Positions 7,873 through 11,226 of a stretch of 11,226 bases of DNA are shown piece after piece (the first letter of the stretch is position 1; every line of letters starts with the position of its first letter). Origin of the DNA: Bacteroidota bacterium (lineage in GTDB: Bacteria; Bacteroidota; Ignavibacteria; UBA10030; UBA6906); NCBI GenBank assembly GCA_017860555.1, contig JAGDMJ010000064.1, forward strand, positions 1 through 11,226, read 5' to 3'. The translations under genes and the position numbers were made by a program. Below the pieces are notes generated by a model. The model saw nothing but the letters and a program-made list of their open reading frames with translations, made no database searches and was not told where the DNA came from.

Positions 7873-8716
7873 ATCGAACGCCGCCGATTCCAGAGCTCCG
7901 GGGAAAGTCGGAGCCCGCCCTCGAGTCGTTACGACGAAGACCGTGATGACCATGAAGAACACCGGCGAGAAGATCGCCATGCTCACCGCCTACGACTATC
8001 TCGTGGCAAAGATCCTGGACCAGGTCGGCATCGACATTATCCTGGTCGGCGATTCGCTCGCCAATGTCGTGCAGGGGCACGAGACGACGCTCCCGGTGAC
8101 GGTGGACGACATGATCTACCATGCCAAGGCGGTCAAGCGTGCGGTGAAGAACGCGCTGATCGTGGTGGACATGCCGTTCATGTCCTACCAGACGAGCGTG
8201 GACGATGCGGTGCGCAACTGCGGGCGTGTGATGAAGGAGGTGGGCGTAGGAGCGGTGAAGCTGGAGGGAGGAGCATACATCGCCGACATCGTCAAGCATC
8301 TGGTCAAGATCGGGATTCCCGTGATGGGGCACCTGGGCCTGACCCCACAGTCCATCAATAAGTTCGGCACCTACGAGGTGCGCGCGCAGGACAAAACCGA
8401 GGCGGATGAACTCCTGGTGGACGCGAAGGTCCTTGCGGAGGCGGGGGTGTTCTCGATCGTGCTGGAGAAGATCCCCTCCGAGCTTGCGCAGGAGGTTACC
8501 GAGTCCATCAAAGTGCCCACGATTGGCATCGGTGCCGGTCCCCATTGCGACGGACAGGTGCTGGTGGTCTATGACATGCTGGGAATGACCGAGGAATTCA
8601 AGCCGCGTTTTGTGCGGCGGTATGCCGAACTGGCATCGTCCATGCGCGAAGCGTTCCGGAAATATATGCACGATGTCAAGGGGGAGCAGTTCCCGACGGA
8701 CAAGGAGAGCTACTGA
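7865..8716 (+). CDS. panB: 3-methyl-2-oxobutanoate hydroxymethyltransferase PanB
   Basis: A 283-residue enzyme of pantothenate (CoA) synthesis. It uses 5,10-methylene-tetrahydrofolate to convert alpha-ketoisovalerate to ketopantoate, as a decameric TIM barrel in the cytoplasm. Visible motifs are LTAYDY (40-45), VGDS with metal ligand Asp63, VVDMPFMSY with Asp102, KLEGG with Lys132 and Glu134, GHLGLTPQS (155-163), LEKIP with catalytic Glu201 and GIGAG (221-225). The ATG at 7865 overlaps the preceding gene's end by 8 bp and has no clear Shine-Dalgarno, so translation may be coupled. It leaves a basic, Pro/Ala-rich tail of about 20 residues before the usual PanB start. No better in-frame start lies between, since the next Met codons (residues 28 and 30) would cut into the conserved N-terminus. 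The core length is normal and no active-site residue is missing. Confidence 0.95.
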   Translation: MPKSNAADSRAPGKVGARPRVVTTKTVMTMKNTGEKIAMLTAYDYLVAKILDQVGIDIILVGDSLANVVQGHETTLPVTVDDMIYHAKAVKRAVKNALIVVDMPFMSYQTSVDDAVRNCGRVMKEVGVGAVKLEGGAYIADIVKHLVKIGIPVMGHLGLTPQSINKFGTYEVRAQDKTEADELLVDAKVLAEAGVFSIVLEKIPSELAQEVTESIKVPTIGIGAGPHCDGQVLVVYDMLGMTEEFKPRFVRRYAELASSMREAFRKYMHDVKGEQFPTDKESY

Positions 8717-8845
8717 AGTCCCGACGGTGCGATGGACGATGGCCGTTCTCTTTCGTCCGCCCGTAGGAGATCCGAACGGTTGAGGTTGTTTCGCCTTACG
8801 CGCCTGCAATGACTTCCGCGTTTTTGGGCTCACCATGGAGATCGC
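8717..8845 (+). other. panB-surE intergenic region, no clear signal
   Basis: A 129-bp gap. It contains a 6-bp inverted repeat, GGACGA (8734-8739) with TCGTCC (8753-8758), with a 13-nt loop and no T-run after it. No convincing -35/-10 pair or small gene was seen. The only clear element is the surE ribosome binding site GGAG at 8837-8840. Confidence 0.4.
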
Positions 8846-9631
8846 ATGAAAGACACCACGCATCCTCTTCACATTCTTGTTTCCAACGACGATGGCATCG
8901 ACGCCCCGGGCATTTACGCGCTGGTGCGCGAGCTCCGAAAGATCGCGCGCGTCACCGTGGTTGCGCCCGACAAGCAGCAGAGCGCCGTGGGGCATGCCAT
9001 CACGATGAACTACCCGATCCGGGCGATTCCTTTCAAGAAAAACGATGAACTCTTCGGATACGCCGTGGAAGGCACGCCGGCCGACGCGGTGAAGCTTGCC
9101 GTCCGCTTTCTCCTCAAGGAGAAGCCGGACCTGTTGATCTCCGGCATCAACCATGGGTCGAACACGGCCATCAACATTATCTATTCGGGGACCGTGTCGG
9201 CGGCGACGGAGGGGATGATCCTGGGGATCCCGTCGATCGCCGTGTCGCTTACGACGTACGGCGATCCGGACTTTTCGTATGCTGCGCGGTTTGCCGGCAG
9301 GTTGGGACTTCTCGTGGGGGAGCGAGGGCTGCCCGAAGGGACGCTGCTGAACGTCAACATCCCTGCTGTACCGGAAAATGAGATCAAGGGGATCCTGTTG
9401 ACCCGACAGGGGAAATCGTGCTGGGATGACACCTTTGACGTGCGTCGTGATCCGGCAAATCGGGAGTACTACTGGTTGACCGGCAAGATGAACGTGACGG
9501 ACACGGACCTGGAGACCGATCAGATCGCGATCCGGGAGAAGTACGTCTCGGTGACGCCGATTCATTACGACCTCACGGACAGGCGGATGCTGGAGGAATT
9601 GCGGGGCTGGGGGATCGCGGGGCTGATGTAG
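8846..9631 (+). CDS. surE: 5'/3'-nucleotidase SurE
   Basis: A 261-residue metal-dependent phosphatase that removes phosphate from nucleoside 5'- and 3'-monophosphates, and in some members from short polyphosphate. It is linked to stationary-phase survival. The Rossmann-like N-terminus carries SNDDG (13-17); Asp15, Asp16, Ser46 (QQSAVGH) and Asn102 (SGINHGSN) match the four metal ligands with the same spacing as T. maritima SurE (8, 9, 39, 95). The C-terminal extension (about 185-261) has the swapped hairpin region usual for the family. The ATG at 8846 has GGAG 5 nt upstream. It follows panB after 129 bp, the largest gap in the plus-strand run, so it may have its own promoter, although I cannot point to one. 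It converges with the minus-strand gene that ends 30 bp downstream. Confidence 0.95.
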   Translation: MKDTTHPLHILVSNDDGIDAPGIYALVRELRKIARVTVVAPDKQQSAVGHAITMNYPIRAIPFKKNDELFGYAVEGTPADAVKLAVRFLLKEKPDLLISGINHGSNTAINIIYSGTVSAATEGMILGIPSIAVSLTTYGDPDFSYAARFAGRLGLLVGERGLPEGTLLNVNIPAVPENEIKGILLTRQGKSCWDDTFDVRRDPANREYYWLTGKMNVTDTDLETDQIAIREKYVSVTPIHYDLTDRRMLEELRGWGIAGLM

Positions 9632-9642
9632 GACCATTCGTC

Positions 9643-9669
9643 ATGGATGATGCACCAGGAATCATCCAT
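9643..9669. other. Hairpin between convergent surE and four-helix-bundle gene
   Basis: ATGGATGAT (9643-9651) and ATCATCCAT (9661-9669) form a perfect 9-bp stem around a 9-nt loop. It begins 12 bp after the surE stop and covers the stop codon of the minus-strand gene (9662-9664). The position suits a shared transcription end, but neither strand has the T-tract of an intrinsic terminator, so a role in ending transcription or protecting mRNA 3' ends is inference. The right arm is part of the 24-bp direct repeat. Confidence 0.4.
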
Positions 9670-9682
9670 CCGGAATCGGCGG
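9659..9682 (+). repeat. 24-bp direct repeat, left copy
   Basis: Identical to 10302-10325, 643 bp away and in the same orientation; the core is CATCCATCCGGAATCGGCGG. Both copies are preceded by a related stretch (GGACCAT ... ATGGAT ... CCAG) that differs by small insertions, so the true repeat is longer and imperfect. This copy contains the last codons and stop of the minus-strand four-helix-bundle gene. Confidence 0.75.
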
Positions 9683-10075
9683 GGGCTTTTCCTCTCCAGG
9701 TTTTGCCATAGGATAGCGGCCCAGGTTCTTCTTTGCCGTTCGCACGCTGGCGCCAATGATCCTGCAGACCTTCTTGCAGTCCTCCAGGGTCTTCTCCACC
9801 GGTTGGTCTTCTGCCATCTTCCGTTTGATGAGCACTTCCAGCCAGTGCTCGGATTCATTCAATTCCTTTAGTGTGATACCCAACTTGTGGACGAAGTCAC
9901 GAGCGCTTTCTGCTCCTCTGGCCTCTGCGTAGTTAGGGCCGGGAGAAGTGCCACAGCGCATTAATTGATCCGGGATCGGCCCCATGCCGGGTTTTTTCCT
10001 GAGTGCATCGCACAGATCCATGATCTCTACAGTAAAATCGACGAGCAGGTTCCGGATGTCGTCTCCTTTGGCCAC
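9662..10075 (-). CDS. Four helix bundle protein (23S rRNA-intervening-sequence protein family)
   Basis: A 137-residue protein read from a GTG at 10075 on the minus strand, with AGGAC 5 nt upstream. An in-frame TTG at 10129 would add 18 residues but puts family-like sequence (AKGDDIR) inside, so the GTG is preferred. The core shows the family hallmark: helix one ending DLCDALRKKPG, then DQLMRCGTSPGPNYAEARGA, then SARDFVHKLGITLKELNES and EHWLEVLI, and a last helix near LEDCKKVCRIIGAS. Members fold as four-helix bundles forming pentamers. They were first found encoded in insertions within 23S rRNA genes, but many Bacteroidota carry free-standing copies; the biochemical function is unknown. The C-terminal tail is Pro-rich, and its final PPIPDG and stop are encoded by the flanking 24-bp repeat. 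The gene is antiparallel to surE and divergent from the rRNA operon. A possible -10, TAATAC, lies at 10116-10121 (complement). Confidence 0.85.
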   Translation of the reverse strand: MAKGDDIRNLLVDFTVEIMDLCDALRKKPGMGPIPDQLMRCGTSPGPNYAEARGAESARDFVHKLGITLKELNESEHWLEVLIKRKMAEDQPVEKTLEDCKKVCRIIGASVRTAKKNLGRYPMAKPGEEKPPPIPDG

Positions 10076-10228
10076 GTGCAGTCCTGTCTCAACGGTTGAC
10101 GGGGCTCCTTTAAATGTATTACTCTGCAAAGTGGCTTTTTACGAGGGTCGGGAGCGATTTATTTTTGTCGTGGGGGATGCATATCCATTCGGAACCGACG
10201 GCTGCTCTATGAACAATTAGCCTGTTCA

Positions 10229-10319
10229 ATTCCGGATAGTCGATGGATGATCCGTGATCCACAACCGAGCGATTGCTGGTCGGTTATGGACCATGGATCC
10301 AGAATCATCCATCCGGAAT
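10229..10319. repeat. Large imperfect palindrome (~40-bp arms)
   Basis: The arms 10229-10268 and 10280-10319 are imperfect inverted copies around an 11-nt loop (10269-10279). The outer nine bases (ATTCCGGAT / ATCCGGAAT) are perfect and the inner 17 match at 14 positions; the middle is irregular. The shape resembles REP/MITE-like palindromic elements or a cruciform-forming site. No transposase is nearby. It lies between the start of the four-helix-bundle gene and the rRNA promoters and could fold as RNA on either strand. Confidence 0.6.
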
Positions 10320-10325
10320 CGGCGG
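10302..10325 (+). repeat. 24-bp direct repeat, right copy
   Basis: Same sequence and orientation as 9659-9682. It forms most of the right arm of a longer palindrome (10229-10319), about 230 bp beyond the start codon of the four-helix-bundle gene. The two copies therefore bracket that gene. Confidence 0.75.
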
Positions 10326-10476
10326 CGGCACCAGGCGTTGGCAGAGTCGGCGGACCCCCGTTTCCCTTGGAATTTCGTAGAACTTTTCTCCGAGTCGAGA
10401 GGATAATCCATACGATGCCGATTGCGTTTTGAGAAGGAGGGGCGGGCCCTTTCGCCTGTGATTTTATGAAAATTGG
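10326..10476. other. Noncoding stretch before the rRNA promoters
   Basis: No convincing gene. Short frames here run through the palindrome or the rRNA promoters on the minus strand. The last part (10461-10474) is an A/T-rich near-palindrome directly upstream of the first rRNA -35 box and could act as an UP element. Confidence 0.4.
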
Positions 10477-10505
10477 TTGACATTGTTCCGTCCTTTCGTT
10501 ATATT
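10477..10505 (+). promoter_or_regulatory. rRNA operon promoter P1
   Basis: TTGACA (10477-10482), a 17-bp spacer and TATATT (10500-10505). The -35 is perfect, the spacing is ideal and the -10 is one base from consensus. TATATTTA also nearly fits the Bacteroidota -7 element TAnnTTTG. An A/T-rich tract lies just upstream. It is about 280 bp before the 16S rRNA start. Confidence 0.8.
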
Positions 10506-10565
10506 TATACCCCTCTCTTGGGCAGCGCGGACTGAAGAAAAAGTTCGGAAATCCCATCTGAGTTC

Positions 10566-10594
10566 TTGACATCAGAAGATTTTGTTTGTATATT
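10566..10594 (+). promoter_or_regulatory. rRNA operon promoter P2
   Basis: TTGACA (10566-10571), a 17-bp spacer and TATATT (10589-10594): the same three features as P1, 89 bp downstream. Transcription is expected to begin at about 10598-10602. The bases after the -10 (ATGAACCCGC) become GC-rich, as in discriminators of stringently controlled rRNA promoters; that control is inference. Confidence 0.82.
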
Positions 10595-10596
10595 AT

Positions 10597-10621
10597 GAAC
10601 CCGCAAGTAAATGCGGGGTTC
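10597..10621 (+). other. boxB-like GC-rich leader hairpin
   Basis: GAACCCGC (10597-10604) pairs with GCGGGGTTC (10613-10621) with one bulged G and an 8-nt A-rich loop. It lies at the predicted P2 transcription start and 12 nt before boxA, the order (boxB then boxA) seen in E. coli rRNA leaders. Only P1 transcripts would certainly carry the whole stem. Confidence 0.5.
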
Positions 10622-10633
10622 GTTTCATAAGTT

Positions 10634-10643
10634 TGTTCTTTGA
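10634..10643 (+). promoter_or_regulatory. boxA-like antitermination element
   Basis: TGTTCTTTGA followed by A-residues closely matches the E. coli rRNA boxA (TGCTCTTTAACA), which binds NusB-NusE to make rRNA transcription resistant to termination. Its place in the leader, after a hairpin and about 150 nt before 16S, agrees. Confidence 0.65.
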
Positions 10644-10668
10644 AAAATAGTGTGCATAGCCATAAGTC

Positions 10669-10719
10669 AATCTTAGCAGAGTTCTAACCTTGGCTAAGAT
10701 TTCTCTTCGTCTTTTTTTT
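10669..10719 (+). other. Second leader hairpin followed by a T-tract
   Basis: AATCTTAGC (10669-10677) and GCTAAGATT (10693-10701) make a perfect 9-bp stem with a 15-nt loop. A pyrimidine-rich stretch with eight consecutive T (10712-10719) follows. It looks like a weak terminator placed downstream of boxA, or a processing structure of the 16S precursor. A role is inferred only. Confidence 0.45.
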
Positions 10720-10783
10720 CTTAGAGGGGCGGAGAGAGTAATGTGCCAAGTCTCAAACTCGAACATTGAAGTTAGAGATAACT

Positions 10784-11226
<443 letters not shown>

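Noticed and set aside
8734..8758. Possible terminator after panB (6-bp stem)
   Set aside because: Stem is short, loop is long and there is no T-tract; could arise by chance.
7598..9637. 679-residue minus-strand open frame opposite panB and surE
   Set aside because: It lies antisense to three well-supported genes with intact motifs, has no recognisable domain, and is His/Arg/Asp-rich as expected from a mirror frame of GC-biased codons.
10076..10129. TTG start adding 18 residues to the four-helix-bundle protein
   Set aside because: The added part is not family-like, and a GTG with AGGAC at good spacing begins exactly at the conserved N-terminus; a possible -10 box also overlaps this stretch.
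10207..10572. 121-residue minus-strand frame over the palindrome and rRNA promoters
   Set aside because: It runs through both the repeat and promoter P1, has no family resemblance, and its composition is not gene-like.

Overview
The window reads as part of the chromosome of a Gram-negative, LPS-making bacterium, most likely in the Bacteroidota/Chlorobiota (FCB) group. The main evidence is the uppS-bamA-ompH-ompH-lpxD order, the fused lpxC-fabZ gene, the duplicated Skp/OmpH gene and a free-standing four-helix-bundle (23S rRNA intervening-sequence type) gene. The 16S stretch near E. coli positions 360-410 (GCGCAATGG...GACGCAGC) looks more like Chlorobi/Ignavibacteria than classical Bacteroidia, but this is my reading without a search. 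Coding DNA is moderately GC-rich, and the rRNA promoter/leader region is clearly AT-richer.

Positions 1-8716 form one tightly packed plus-strand gene run with gaps of 1-59 bp and two overlaps. It holds the 3' end of uppS (undecaprenyl diphosphate synthase), bamA (outer-membrane beta-barrel assembly), two Skp/OmpH periplasmic chaperone genes, lpxD, lpxC-fabZ and lpxA, then a LipM-like octanoyl/lipoyl transferase gene and panB. The first seven genes make one envelope-biogenesis unit. UppS makes the lipid carrier, BamA and the OmpH chaperones handle outer-membrane proteins, and LpxA, LpxC and LpxD carry out the first lipid A steps. FabZ draws on the same 3-hydroxyacyl-ACP pool. The last two genes belong to lipoate and pantothenate/CoA metabolism and are attached by 4-bp and 8-bp overlaps, which suggests translational coupling.

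After a 129-bp gap comes surE (5'/3'-nucleotidase, plus strand). It converges on a minus-strand gene for a 23S rRNA-intervening-sequence/four-helix-bundle protein. That gene is flanked by two direct copies of a 24-bp sequence. One copy supplies the gene's last codons and stop. The other lies in a roughly 90-bp imperfect palindrome upstream.

The right end (about 10450-11226) is the start of an rRNA operon. Two tandem near-consensus promoters (both TTGACA-N17-TATATT) come first. They are followed by a GC-rich hairpin, a boxA-like antitermination element, a second leader hairpin with a T-tract, and the first ~443 nt of 16S rRNA, which runs off the window. Most of the window is conserved core genome. 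The less ordinary parts are the repeat-flanked four-helix-bundle gene next to the rRNA operon and the rRNA control region. I found no CRISPR array, transposase, tRNA or clearly novel multi-gene system.
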